A DNA stretch of 64,000 nt from Planctomycetota bacterium (lineage in GTDB: Bacteria > Planctomycetota > SZUA-567 > H5-PLA8), in contig JAOSKN010000003.1 of NCBI GenBank assembly GCA_027493525.1, positions 1-64,000 on the forward strand, written 5' to 3'. Below, in pieces: positions 42,235 through 50,645 of this stretch (position 1 is the stretch's first letter; the number at the start of each line of letters is the position of its first letter). The position numbers were made by a program, and so were the translations under genes. The notes beneath the pieces are model-generated. The model ran no database searches. It was not told the origin of the DNA and worked only from the letters and a program-made list of their open reading frames with translations.

Positions 42235-42654
42235 ATGGCACGGATTCTCTTCGTAGATGACAACCGGCGCCTGCTCGAACTCTACGCACAGGAGTTCAGC
42301 GACGACGGGTACGACGTTCGTGTAGCCCACAACGGCCAGGAAGCGCTTGAGGCCGTGAAGTCGTCCCGGCCCGACTTGGTGGTGGTGGATATCCGCATGC
42401 CCGGCATGGACGGGATCGAGTTGGTGAACCGGATCCTGAGCCGGGACCGCCGCATGCCGGTCATCATTCATACGGCCTACTCGCTTTACAAAGACAATTT
42501 CATGACTTGGTGCGCCGACGCCTACGTCGTCAAGTCGGGCGACTTGACGGAACTGAAGCAGACCGTGGCGCGCATTCTGACGGAGCACGGCGGTCAAGAC
42601 GATGAGCGACTTGTAGTGAATTCTCCGTTATGGAACAGGAGTGTTTGCTCATGA
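42235..42654 (+). CDS. Single-domain response regulator
   Basis: A 139-residue receiver. The pocket is FVDDN near residue 8, the phosphoacceptor lies in LVVVDIRMPGMDG (about residue 55), Thr in IIHTAY and Lys in VVKSGD, where the usual Pro after Lys is replaced by Ser. A short non-conserved tail follows. ATG 42,235 has GGGAGGG upstream. Its 3' end overlaps the following gene by 25 bases, pointing to a coupled pair. Confidence 0.88.
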   Translation: MARILFVDDNRRLLELYAQEFSDDGYDVRVAHNGQEALEAVKSSRPDLVVVDIRMPGMDGIELVNRILSRDRRMPVIIHTAYSLYKDNFMTWCADAYVVKSGDLTELKQTVARILTEHGGQDDERLVVNSPLWNRSVCS

Positions 42655-43184
42655 TCACGGAAGCCGAACGCCAATTGGGAATGCCGCACGTTCGCGAGGC
42701 GTGGCGCGAATGGCCCAGCCGGCGGCGCGGCCCAGCGCCGGTCGACTTGAGCGACGTGGTGGACGAGGTGCTCCTGATCGCGGCCCCCCTAGCTCGGGAC
42801 GGCATGCGATTCAGCGTGACACTTGCCATGGAAACGCTGCCGGTCGAGATGGACTACAAGCTCCTGGCGCATGTCGTGTTTGATCTAATGAGATTCGTGG
42901 AGGCCCATGCGCTGAATTCCGGGGGCGGGCACTGGCGGACCGTGAAGGTCTCCACCTATCGGAAAAGAGGGCCGTATTGCCGCGAGGGAGTCATGGAATT
43001 GCGCGCCGTGGGCCGCACATGTAACGATGGGGCCGTAGAGGACGGCGAGGCCATGCACGAAGCCACGTTTCGCGCCATCGCCGACCTGGTCGAACGTCGG
43101 GGCGGTTGCGTCGAATTCCGTCGCGATGCCGAGTGGGGTACGAGCGGTATTCGCGTGATGCTGGGGCTTCCGCTCCAAGAGTGA
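42630..43184 (+). CDS. Degenerate histidine-kinase-like ATPase protein
   Basis: A 184-residue protein whose middle (about 30-90, VDLSDVVDEVLLIAAPLA, then MDYKLLAHVVFDLMRFVEAH) resembles the end of a HisKA region and the N-box helix of HATPase domains. The N-box Asn and the G-boxes are not evident, so ATP binding is doubtful. The C-terminal part ends in GIRVMLGLPL, similar to the last strand of kinase ATPase domains. It may serve as a scaffold or phosphatase partner of the preceding receiver, with which it overlaps. The family assignment is tentative. Confidence 0.5.
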   Translation: MEQECLLMITEAERQLGMPHVREAWREWPSRRRGPAPVDLSDVVDEVLLIAAPLARDGMRFSVTLAMETLPVEMDYKLLAHVVFDLMRFVEAHALNSGGGHWRTVKVSTYRKRGPYCREGVMELRAVGRTCNDGAVEDGEAMHEATFRAIADLVERRGGCVEFRRDAEWGTSGIRVMLGLPLQE

Positions 43185-43225
43185 ACATCGAGGATTTTGA
43201 GGGATGGACACGCAAGGACGTCGCC

Positions 43226-45619
43226 ATGACCAAGCCCGGAGCCTTTATTCGATGGCTGGACGAACTGCGTCTCTCCGACCTGCCACTCGTAGGGGGCAAG
43301 AACGCATCCTTGGGCGAAATGCTGCGCCAACTCAAGGAAAAGGGCATCCGAGTACCTGATGGATTTGCTACCACGGCGGGCGCCTATTGGAACTTCCTCG
43401 ACGAGGCCGGTTTGCGGGCGCGAATTGGTGCGGAGTTGAAGGCGTTGGCCGAAGGCCGCGCGGAGCTGGCCCATGTCGGTGAAGCCATCCGACAGACGAT
43501 CCTGGCTGCGCCATTACCTGCACGATTGGTTAAGGATCTCGGCACGGCCTACCGGGACCTCGGCAGTCGTTGCGGCGTGGTGGAGCCCGACGTCGCGGTG
43601 CGTAGCAGCGCGACCGCGGAGGACCTGCCCGACGCGAGCTTCGCGGGGCAGCAGGAGACTTTCTTGAACGTGCGGGGCGAACGGGCGCTGCTCGAGGCCT
43701 GCCGCTGCTGTTACGCTTCGCTCTTCACCGACCGCGCCATCTCCTACCGCGCGGCCAAGGGCTTCGACCATCTCAAGGTGGCGCTCTCCATCGGCATTCA
43801 GAAGATGGTGCGCAGCGACTTGGCCTCGGCCGGCGTGATGTTCACTCTCGATACCGAATCGGGATTCCCGCGCGTGGTGGTAATCAACGCGGCCTGGGGG
43901 CTGGGCGAGAACGTCGTCAAGGGCACGGTCACGCCCGATTCCTACGAAGTCTTCAAGCCGCTTTTGCGGGACCCCGCGAAGCGCCCGCTCATCGACAAGA
44001 AGCTGGGCACGAAGTCCAAGCGCCTCGTCTACGCCTCGGGCGGGACCGGGCGCACCGTGAACGAGGATACGCCCGAGAAGCTCCAGCGTGCCTGGGTCCT
44101 GGACGACGACGAAATCCTCAACTTGGCGCGCTGGGCCTGCGTCATCGAGGACCACTACGGCAAGCCCATGGACATCGAATGGGCCAAGGACGGCCTGACG
44201 AACGAGCTGTTCATCGTCCAAGCCAGGCCGGAGACGGTGCAATCCCGGTCGAGCGGGGCGGCGCTGAAGAACTACAAGCTGGGCAAACGAGGGAAGGTAC
44301 TGCTTAGCGGAGTGGCCATTGGCGAGGCCATCGCCGCGGGGAAGATCTGCCGCGTACTCGAGGTTCGGGACATCGCGCGCGTCGAGCCGGGGAGCATCCT
44401 GGTCACCGAGATGACCGACCCCGATTGGGTGCCCATCATGAAGAAGGTCGCCGGGATCGTTACCGATTACGGCGGCCGCACCTGCCACGCGGCGATCGTG
44501 AGCCGCGAACTGGGGATCCCGGCGCTCGTCGGCACGGGGCACGGGACGCACGTGCTCCGGTCCGGCGCGGAGGTGACGCTCAGTTGCGCGGAAGGCGAGG
44601 AAGGCCGCGTGTACGAGGGCAGACTGCCCTTCGAAGCCACGGAACTGGACGCCGCCGCGCTGCCCGAGACGCGTACCGCGATCATGCTTAACTTGGCCAG
44701 CCCGGACGAGGCCTTCCGCTGGTGGCGCCTGCCCGCGCGCGGCATCGGCCTGGCGCGCATGGAGTTTATCGTCAACAACCACATCAAGATCCATCCCATG
44801 GCTCTGGTGCGGTTCGACGCGGTCCAGGACGAGGCCGCGCGGCTGGAGATCCTGGAACTGACGCGCGGGTACGACGACAAGCCGGCGTATTTCGTCGAGC
44901 GCCTGGCGCGCGGCATCGCCAAGCTGGCCGCCTGCCAGCACCCGCATCCCGTGATCGTGCGCATGAGCGACTTCAAGACCAACGAGTACGCGAATCTGAT
45001 CGGCGGCGCGGGCTTCGAGCCGGCGGAAGAGAACCCCATGCTCGGCTTTCGCGGCGCCAGCCGCTACTACAGCGAGCGCTACCGCGAGGGCTTTGCGCTC
45101 GAATGCCGCGCGCTGCTTCGGGTACGCGACGAAATGGGCTTCGACAACGTCAAGCCGATGATTCCGTTCTGCCGTACACTCGAGGAAGCCGACCGGGTCC
45201 TGGCCGAGCTGGCAAAGCACGGCCTGAAACGCGGCCGGGACGGACTTGAGGTTTACGTGATGTGCGAGATTCCCAGCAACGTGATCCTCGCCAGGGAATT
45301 CGCCGAGCGCTTCGACGGTTTCTCCATCGGCAGCAACGACCTGACGCAATTGATCCTGGGCGTGGATCGCGACAGCGCGGAGCTGGCCTACCTGTTCGAC
45401 GAACGGAATCCCGCGGTCAAGAAGATGATCCGGCAGGTCATCGAAACGGCGCATGCCGAGGGTGTAAAGGTCGGTATCTGCGGCCAGGCGCCCAGCGACT
45501 ACCCCGACTTCGCGGCCTTCCTGGTCGAATGCGGCATCGATTCGATCTCATTAAACCCCGACAGCGTGCTCCAAGCCACGCGCCGCGTCGCGGAAATGGA
45601 ACGCCGGCTGGGCCGCTGA
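43226..45619 (+). CDS. ppsA: Phosphoenolpyruvate synthase
   Basis: A 797-residue enzyme that converts pyruvate, ATP and water to phosphoenolpyruvate, AMP and phosphate in gluconeogenesis. The N-terminal ATP-grasp domain (about 5-340) begins with VGGKNASLGEM. The swivelling phosphohistidine domain carries the catalytic His in GGRTCHAAIVSRELG (about residue 420), and the C-terminal PEP/pyruvate barrel ends in IGSNDLTQL and the active-site Cys region VGICGQAPS. Length agrees with the family (about 790). ATG 43,226 is preferred to upstream in-frame starts because AAGGA lies nearby and LxDLPLVGGKN follows at the usual distance. It is convergent with lon, with 11 bases between stops. Confidence 0.96.
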   Translation: MTKPGAFIRWLDELRLSDLPLVGGKNASLGEMLRQLKEKGIRVPDGFATTAGAYWNFLDEAGLRARIGAELKALAEGRAELAHVGEAIRQTILAAPLPARLVKDLGTAYRDLGSRCGVVEPDVAVRSSATAEDLPDASFAGQQETFLNVRGERALLEACRCCYASLFTDRAISYRAAKGFDHLKVALSIGIQKMVRSDLASAGVMFTLDTESGFPRVVVINAAWGLGENVVKGTVTPDSYEVFKPLLRDPAKRPLIDKKLGTKSKRLVYASGGTGRTVNEDTPEKLQRAWVLDDDEILNLARWACVIEDHYGKPMDIEWAKDGLTNELFIVQARPETVQSRSSGAALKNYKLGKRGKVLLSGVAIGEAIAAGKICRVLEVRDIARVEPGSILVTEMTDPDWVPIMKKVAGIVTDYGGRTCHAAIVSRELGIPALVGTGHGTHVLRSGAEVTLSCAEGEEGRVYEGRLPFEATELDAAALPETRTAIMLNLASPDEAFRWWRLPARGIGLARMEFIVNNHIKIHPMALVRFDAVQDEAARLEILELTRGYDDKPAYFVERLARGIAKLAACQHPHPVIVRMSDFKTNEYANLIGGAGFEPAEENPMLGFRGASRYYSERYREGFALECRALLRVRDEMGFDNVKPMIPFCRTLEEADRVLAELAKHGLKRGRDGLEVYVMCEIPSNVILAREFAERFDGFSIGSNDLTQLILGVDRDSAELAYLFDERNPAVKKMIRQVIETAHAEGVKVGICGQAPSDYPDFAAFLVECGIDSISLNPDSVLQATRRVAEMERRLGR

Positions 45620-45630
45620 ACGGCGGATGG

Positions 45631-48018
45631 TCAATCGGCGGCGGCGGGTTCCCGCGCCTGTTGGGCGACTCCGGGAAGGGCTTCCCGAAGTACATCATGG
45701 ACGGTATCGACTTCGACAAACGTCATTTCGGCGCGCACCTGTTCGGGCAGGTTTTTCAGATCCTTCGCGTTCTCCCGCGGCAGGATCACCCGGCGTAGTC
45801 CGGCGCGGTGCGCGGCGAGGACTTTTTCCCGGATGCCGCCCACGGGCAGCACCAGTCCGGCCAAGGTGATTTCGCCGGTCATGGCCACGTCCTTGGCCAC
45901 GGGCCGATTCGCGTAAAGCGAGGCCAGCACGCTGGCCATCGCCACGCCGGCGCTGGGGCCGTCCTTGGGCACGGCGCCCGAAGGCACGTGGATGTGCACG
46001 CCATCGCGCCGGAACTTCTCGAGTGGAAGGCCCAATTCGTCCGCGTGGGACCAGAGGTAGCTCTGAGCCGCCTTGGCGGATTCGCGCATGACCTTGCCGA
46101 GGGAGCCGGTCAGCCGCAGCCGCGGCCGCCCCGGGAGGCGCGTGGCCTCCACGTACAGCACTTCGCCGCCGAATTCCGTCCAGGCCAGGCCCGTGGCGAC
46201 GCCCGGCGGCAGGACGCCGCGGGCGCGTTCGCGCGAGTAGCGTTCGGCGCCCAAATACTCGGGAACCTGCGCCGCGGAGACTTCGACGGGTTCGGCCTTG
46301 CCTTCCGCGAAACGGCGGGCCAGCTTGCGCGCAATCGTGCCGACAGCCCGTTCGAGCTCCCGGACCCCGGCCTCGCGCGTGTAGCGGTTGACGATCCGTT
46401 TCAATGCTTCGTCCGGGATCGTTGCTTGTTCGGTCTTCAGGCCCGCTTCGGCGAGTCGGCGCGGGACGATGTAGCGCTGGGCGATGGCGACCTTTTCCTC
46501 GGGGCTGTATCCGGAAAGCCGTAGCACCTCCATGCGGTCCAACAGCGGCGCGGGAATCGAGTCCAGCGTGTTCGCGGTCGCGATGAAGAAGACCTTCGAG
46601 AGGTCGAAAGGCAGGTCCAGGTAATTGTCGTGGAACGACCCGTTCTGCGCGGGGTCCAGGATCTCGAGGAGCGCCGAGGCGGGATCGCCGCGGAAGTCCC
46701 GGCCGAGCTTGTCCACTTCGTCCAGCATCAGGAGGGGATTGTTGACGCCGGCGCGCCGGATCGCCTGCAGGATGCGGCCGGGCATGGCGCCGATGTAGGT
46801 GCGCCGGTGGCCGCGCAGTTCGGCCTCGTCGTGCAGGCCTCCCAGGCTCATGCGCTCGAACTTGCGGCCGAGGGCCCGGGCGATCGACTGCCCCAGCGAG
46901 GTTTTGCCGACGCCGGGCGGCCCCACCAGGCAGAGGATGGGCGCGTGGGCGCCGGGATTCAGCTTCATCACCGCCAAGTGTTCGAGGATGCGCTGCTTGA
47001 CGTCGTCGAGATCGTAGTGGTCCTCGTCCAGGACGGCGCGAGCCGCGGTCAAGTCAAGGGCATCCCGCGTGCCGTGCCGCCAGGGCAGTTCCGCGACGAG
47101 TTCGACGTAGCCGCGCGTGATCTGGTAATCGGGCGCCGCGGCGGGGAGACGCGCCAAGCGGTCCAGCTCGCGCTCCGCTTCCTTGCGGACCGCCTCCGGC
47201 AGGTCGGCCTCCTCGATGCGCTTGCGCAGCAGCTCCAGGTCGGCGGCTTCCGGCTTGCTTTCACCCAGTTCCTCCTGGATGGCGCGGAGCTGCTGGCGGA
47301 GCATGTACTCCCGCTGTTCCTTGGACATCTCGGTCGCCGCGTGGCTCGCGATCTTCTGGCGCAGTTCGAGGACCTGGACCTCGTGCGCGAGAAAGGCGTG
47401 GGCGAGTTCCAGCGCTTCGAGGTTGGACGCGGCTTCCAAGACTCTCTGCGCTTTTTCCGCGCCCAGGTTCAGCATCGAACTCGTCAGGTAGGCCAAGCCC
47501 GCCGGATCGCGCTCTGATCCGACGATGGACTCCAAACTGCGGGGCTGTTCGGGCTGGACGATATGGAGGGCGCGCTGGCCCAGTTCCAGCACGCTCTGAA
47601 AGAGCGCTTCCACCTCCACGCCTTCGCCGGCTGGGGCCGGCAACGCCTCTATCTCGGCCTGAAGGTAAGGCGCCGACGTATCGTAGCGGACGACCTTCAC
47701 GCGCTCGACGCCCTGCACGAGCAGTTCGAGTGTGCCTTCGGAACGTGACATCCTCCTGATCACGGCCCGAGTTCCAACGCCGAAAAGGTCGTCGGGGCCG
47801 GGATCTTCCCTCTGGCCGTCCTTCTGCGCCACGATTAAGAGCGTCTTCTCTTCGCCGGCCAACGCGGCGTTGGCCGCCGCGACCGAAGCCTCCCGACCAA
47901 CCGAGAGCGGCATGAGCAGGTCTGGATACAGCACGGCGTTCCGGATGGGCAGCACGGGCAGCAGCGCCTTGCGCAGGGACTCACTTCTCTTTTTCGTGAT
48001 TTCCGAGTTTTCAGCCAT
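45631..48018 (-). CDS. lon: ATP-dependent protease Lon
   Basis: A 795-residue cytoplasmic AAA+ protease that removes damaged and regulatory proteins. The N-terminal substrate-binding domain (about 20-210) starts with [19 protein letters not shown]. The ATPase has Walker [11 protein letters not shown] (about 360) and Walker [12 protein letters not shown]. The protease domain has the catalytic Ser in [11 protein letters not shown] (about 680) and Lys in [14 protein letters not shown] 48,018 is chosen because family-like sequence starts there; the frame is open for 180 more codons upstream in shadow sequence. It follows an Hsp20-like gene by two bases, so the two form a protein-quality operon. 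Confidence 0.96.
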   Translation of the reverse strand: MAENSEITKKRSESLRKALLPVLPIRNAVLYPDLLMPLSVGREASVAAANAALAGEEKTLLIVAQKDGQREDPGPDDLFGVGTRAVIRRMSRSEGTLELLVQGVERVKVVRYDTSAPYLQAEIEALPAPAGEGVEVEALFQSVLELGQRALHIVQPEQPRSLESIVGSERDPAGLAYLTSSMLNLGAEKAQRVLEAASNLEALELAHAFLAHEVQVLELRQKIASHAATEMSKEQREYMLRQQLRAIQEELGESKPEAADLELLRKRIEEADLPEAVRKEAERELDRLARLPAAAPDYQITRGYVELVAELPWRHGTRDALDLTAARAVLDEDHYDLDDVKQRILEHLAVMKLNPGAHAPILCLVGPPGVGKTSLGQSIARALGRKFERMSLGGLHDEAELRGHRRTYIGAMPGRILQAIRRAGVNNPLLMLDEVDKLGRDFRGDPASALLEILDPAQNGSFHDNYLDLPFDLSKVFFIATANTLDSIPAPLLDRMEVLRLSGYSPEEKVAIAQRYIVPRRLAEAGLKTEQATIPDEALKRIVNRYTREAGVRELERAVGTIARKLARRFAEGKAEPVEVSAAQVPEYLGAERYSRERARGVLPPGVATGLAWTEFGGEVLYVEATRLPGRPRLRLTGSLGKVMRESAKAAQSYLWSHADELGLPLEKFRRDGVHIHVPSGAVPKDGPSAGVAMASVLASLYANRPVAKDVAMTGEITLAGLVLPVGGIREKVLAAHRAGLRRVILPRENAKDLKNLPEQVRAEMTFVEVDTVHDVLREALPGVAQQAREPAAAD

Positions 48019-48020
48019 GG

Positions 48021-48374
48021 TCAACTCCGCGTTCTGAGCCGAACTACCAGCATCCCATTGCAGAAAGTCGCCGTAAGGCACGCGCGGTCCAGGTCGTCCG
48101 GGAATTCGATGCGGCGCTCGAAACGACTGTAAGCGATTTCGACCAGATAGGCGGTCAGGCCCTGCCCCGTCTGCATGTCGCGGCGGACGCCTGAAACGAT
48201 CAGTGCGTGGCCTGCAGCGCGAACCGTAACGTCTTCGGTTTTCACACCCGCCAAGTCGAATTTCACGAGCCATCCATCTTGCGTACGGTAAACGTCCGCG
48301 GCCGGTTGCCACGGCCCGCGCGAGACACCACGTTCCAGAAACGGAAAGCCCAAGAGGTCGATGCGATAGGACAT
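48021..48374 (-). CDS. Hsp20-like alpha-crystallin domain protein
   Basis: A 117-residue protein with a short N-terminus and an alpha-crystallin/p23-like domain: ADVYRTQDGWLVKFDLAGV (about 30-48), GHALIVSGVRRD (about 60-70) and a final FCNGMLVVRLR where the family has NGVL. The dimerisation loop is shorter than in the other Hsp20 in this window. ATG 48,374 has AGAGAGG about eight bases before it. It lies two bases upstream of lon and may deliver clients to it; that link is inferred from position. Confidence 0.85.
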   Translation of the reverse strand: MSYRIDLLGFPFLERGVSRGPWQPAADVYRTQDGWLVKFDLAGVKTEDVTVRAAGHALIVSGVRRDMQTGQGLTAYLVEIAYSRFERRIEFPDDLDRACLTATFCNGMLVVRLRTRS

Positions 48375-48862
48375 GCTTTGGCCTCTCTGCAAGAGCCACG
48401 GCGGACACGTGAAGCAAAGTCCATGCCGTGCCGGCCTGCCCGAGCAGCGGACCCCAAGAATCTCCTAATCTAATGCCCACCTTCTTGTTGCAGCCCAAAG
48501 CTCGTGACGCCGCTGCCGGATGCTCGGCAGACGCCCATGACAAACCGGCACTCGAAGGGGTCATTAAGACTCAAGCGGCCCCCTAACTCAGCAATCCGGC
48601 CCGACATCCCGGTTATGCGCGGCGATTGCGGCGCTCCCGGGCGATTGGTATCGCAGTTGCAAATCGGATAAGCGCCCTCGAAGGGGGTTCGATTGCGGTC
48701 TGGAGCGCGAAATCGATGGGGTGTTGCGGAGCATGGGAAAGGACGGGGCGAACGTGCAGCGCCTGCCCGCTCATCTCGCAAGCGGAAGAAGCCCGCGAGA
48801 CGGGTCGCGATTCCGCGCCGCCGCCCAGTATGCCGAACCTTCTGGCGGAAAGGAGCCTGGAC
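48375..48862. other. Divergent intergenic region
   Basis: These 488 bases lie between the Hsp20-lon operon and a CBS-pair gene. Frames are open because of GC content, but none has a ribosome site. No promoter boxes, palindromes or RNA structures were recognised with confidence. Confidence 0.45.
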
Positions 48863-49318
48863 ATGAGACTGCAAGAGATCATGCGGACCAACGTCGAGAG
48901 GGTCGAGGCGGAACGTCCGCTGGAAGAGGCCTGGACGCTCTTCAAGTGCCGGAACATTCACCATCTCGCGGTCACGCGCCAAGGGGCGTTCGTCGGCATT
49001 CTTTCGGAACGCGATTGCGGCGGCCGGCGCGGCGCACAGCTCGACAAGGGCAACCGGGTCGCGGACGTGATGACGACGAGCGTCGTGACCGCGACGCCCG
49101 ATACGACCGTGCGGCGGGCGGCCAATCTGCTGCGGGGGCATGCCGTGGGTTGTCTGCCCGTGGTCGAAAAGGGCAAGCTGAAGGGCATCGTCACCTTCAC
49201 CGACCTGCTGGAACTGCTGGGGCGCGGCGCCATCGTGCCGCCGCGTTCCTCCGAGCGCCAGAGCGTTCGCTACCTCCATGCTCGCAAGAAGCCCTTGCCG
49301 CGGGTTCGTTCCGCCTGA
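48863..49318 (+). CDS. CBS-pair domain protein
   Basis: A 151-residue protein with two CBS motifs (about 1-60 and 65-120). Key segments are IHHLAVTRQGAFVGILSERDC and VGCLPVVEKGKLKGIVTFTD, each trimmed here to the core (HHLAVTRQGAFVGILSERD; GCLPVVEKGKLKGIVTFTD). A basic tail follows. AAAGGAG lies nine bases before ATG 48,863. It is the third CBS-pair gene in this stress cluster, and probably senses adenylate charge. Confidence 0.88.
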   Translation: MRLQEIMRTNVERVEAERPLEEAWTLFKCRNIHHLAVTRQGAFVGILSERDCGGRRGAQLDKGNRVADVMTTSVVTATPDTTVRRAANLLRGHAVGCLPVVEKGKLKGIVTFTDLLELLGRGAIVPPRSSERQSVRYLHARKKPLPRVRSA

Positions 49319-49966
49319 GCGTGGGATCGATCCGGCGCGGCAGGAAAGGGAAGACTCGGAGAAAGATTTTCGATCTGGCGCAGGAGTCCCTGAAACTCGA
49401 GACCGAAGGCGAGAAGTTCCTCGCGTACCTGGGGCTCAAAGCGTGGCCGTTCCCCATTCCGACGGTCAGGCGTGAAAACGGCTGGGCCTTCGATACCGCT
49501 GCCGACAAGGAAGAGATCCTCAACCGGCGTATTGGACGCAACGAACCGCGTGTCATCGACTTCATGCGCGCATGCCCCGAGGCCCAACGGCGGCATGCTT
49601 CCGTGGATCGATCCGGATACAAGGTCTTGAGTACGCCAAGAAGCTGATCAGTTCGAAGGGCGCGCGGGACGGACTCTATCGGCCCGTGGGCGAAGACATG
49701 CAGGCTGAACCCAGTCCCTTGGCGCCGACGATCGTGGAATACGGCCCGCGGACTAAGGCGCTTCGGGGGCCATGACCTTCATGGTCAGTCGCCAAGGCGT
49801 CGTCTACCAGAAGGATCTGGGACGCGACACGGACAAGCTCTCGCAGAGGACGGAGCGTTACGATCCGGATGCGGACTGGAGGAGGTCGATTCCGGCGGGG
49901 AATGACCTTCGCCCGCCTGGATCTGCCGCGTTGACCGGAAAGGCCAATTGCCATGATTCGACTTAA
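49319..49966 (+). pseudogene. DUF2950 relict, frameshifted and internally deleted
   Basis: Three successive reading frames match consecutive parts of DUF2950. The first (about 49,319-49,632) has GWAFDTAADKEEILNRRIGRN. The second (about 49,625-49,773) has LEYAKKLISSKGARDGLYRP and PSPLAPTIVEYG. The third (from 49,772) has MTFMVSRQGVVYQKDLG and ends near DPDADW. The segment that normally carries the central AILTAQG and VAWPAEY motifs is absent between the second and third parts, and no start codon or signal peptide remains at the front. This is a genuine decayed gene, not only an indel. A related intact domain lies at 5,640-6,659. Confidence 0.7.
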
Positions 49967-50438
49967 GCGCATCCTCGTGTCCACGGACTTTTCCGATGCG
50001 GCGGCCAAGGCGCTGCCGTATGCATCGAGTCTTGCCCGAGAGTATGGCGCGGAATTGCATGTGGTCCACGTGGTGGAGGACAGCCTCTACTACGCTCAAT
50101 TCGTCTATAGCGGCGCGCCTTGCGATCCCGAGATGGTCATTGGCGGCCTAGTCGAGGATCGCAAAAAGCAGCTCGAGGCGTTACGCGCCTCCTTGCCGCC
50201 GGAACTGCGCGTGACGACCCACCTGCGGCGCGGCGTGGTGGCGGATGAGATCATCGCGACTGCGGCCGCGGTGGACGTCGACCTCGTAGTCATCGCCACG
50301 CACGGCCGCACGGGGTTCTCGCACCTGTTCTTCGGATCCGTTGCCGAGCGAGTGGTTCGCCTTTGCCCGTGTCCCGTGTTGACGGTGCGCGAGAAGACCC
50401 ACGGGATACTTCAGATGCCCGCGAAGCCAGGCGGTTGA
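49953..50438 (+). CDS. Universal stress protein (UspA family)
   Basis: A 161-residue cytoplasmic protein with the Usp fold: KRILVSTDFSDAAAKALPYA at the start and the ATP-binding loop THGRTGFSHLFFGSVAERV (about 128-146, G-2x-G-9x-GS pattern), then CPCPVLTVR. The intact loop suggests an ATP-binding member. ATG 49,953 lies inside the end of the DUF2950 relict. Its place beside CBS, Hsp20 and Lon genes fits a general stress or dormancy role. Confidence 0.92.
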   Translation: MIRLKRILVSTDFSDAAAKALPYASSLAREYGAELHVVHVVEDSLYYAQFVYSGAPCDPEMVIGGLVEDRKKQLEALRASLPPELRVTTHLRRGVVADEIIATAAAVDVDLVVIATHGRTGFSHLFFGSVAERVVRLCPCPVLTVREKTHGILQMPAKPGG

Positions 50439-50645
50439 ATTCGCATCAGCCCGCCAAGACAAGTCAGGCTGCCAGGCGCTCCGATCCGGGACAAAATGTC
50501 CGGCGCATGGGATCGGTTGCTTTCGCCGCGCGGTATCGAGCGCCCGGCCCCCGGTCAAAATACATGCCGGGGCGGCGGGGCTTTCGCGTATACTGGCGCG
50601 CTCGGTATCCAACCCCCAGGAACCCGCCCTGCGGACGCGGACGTT

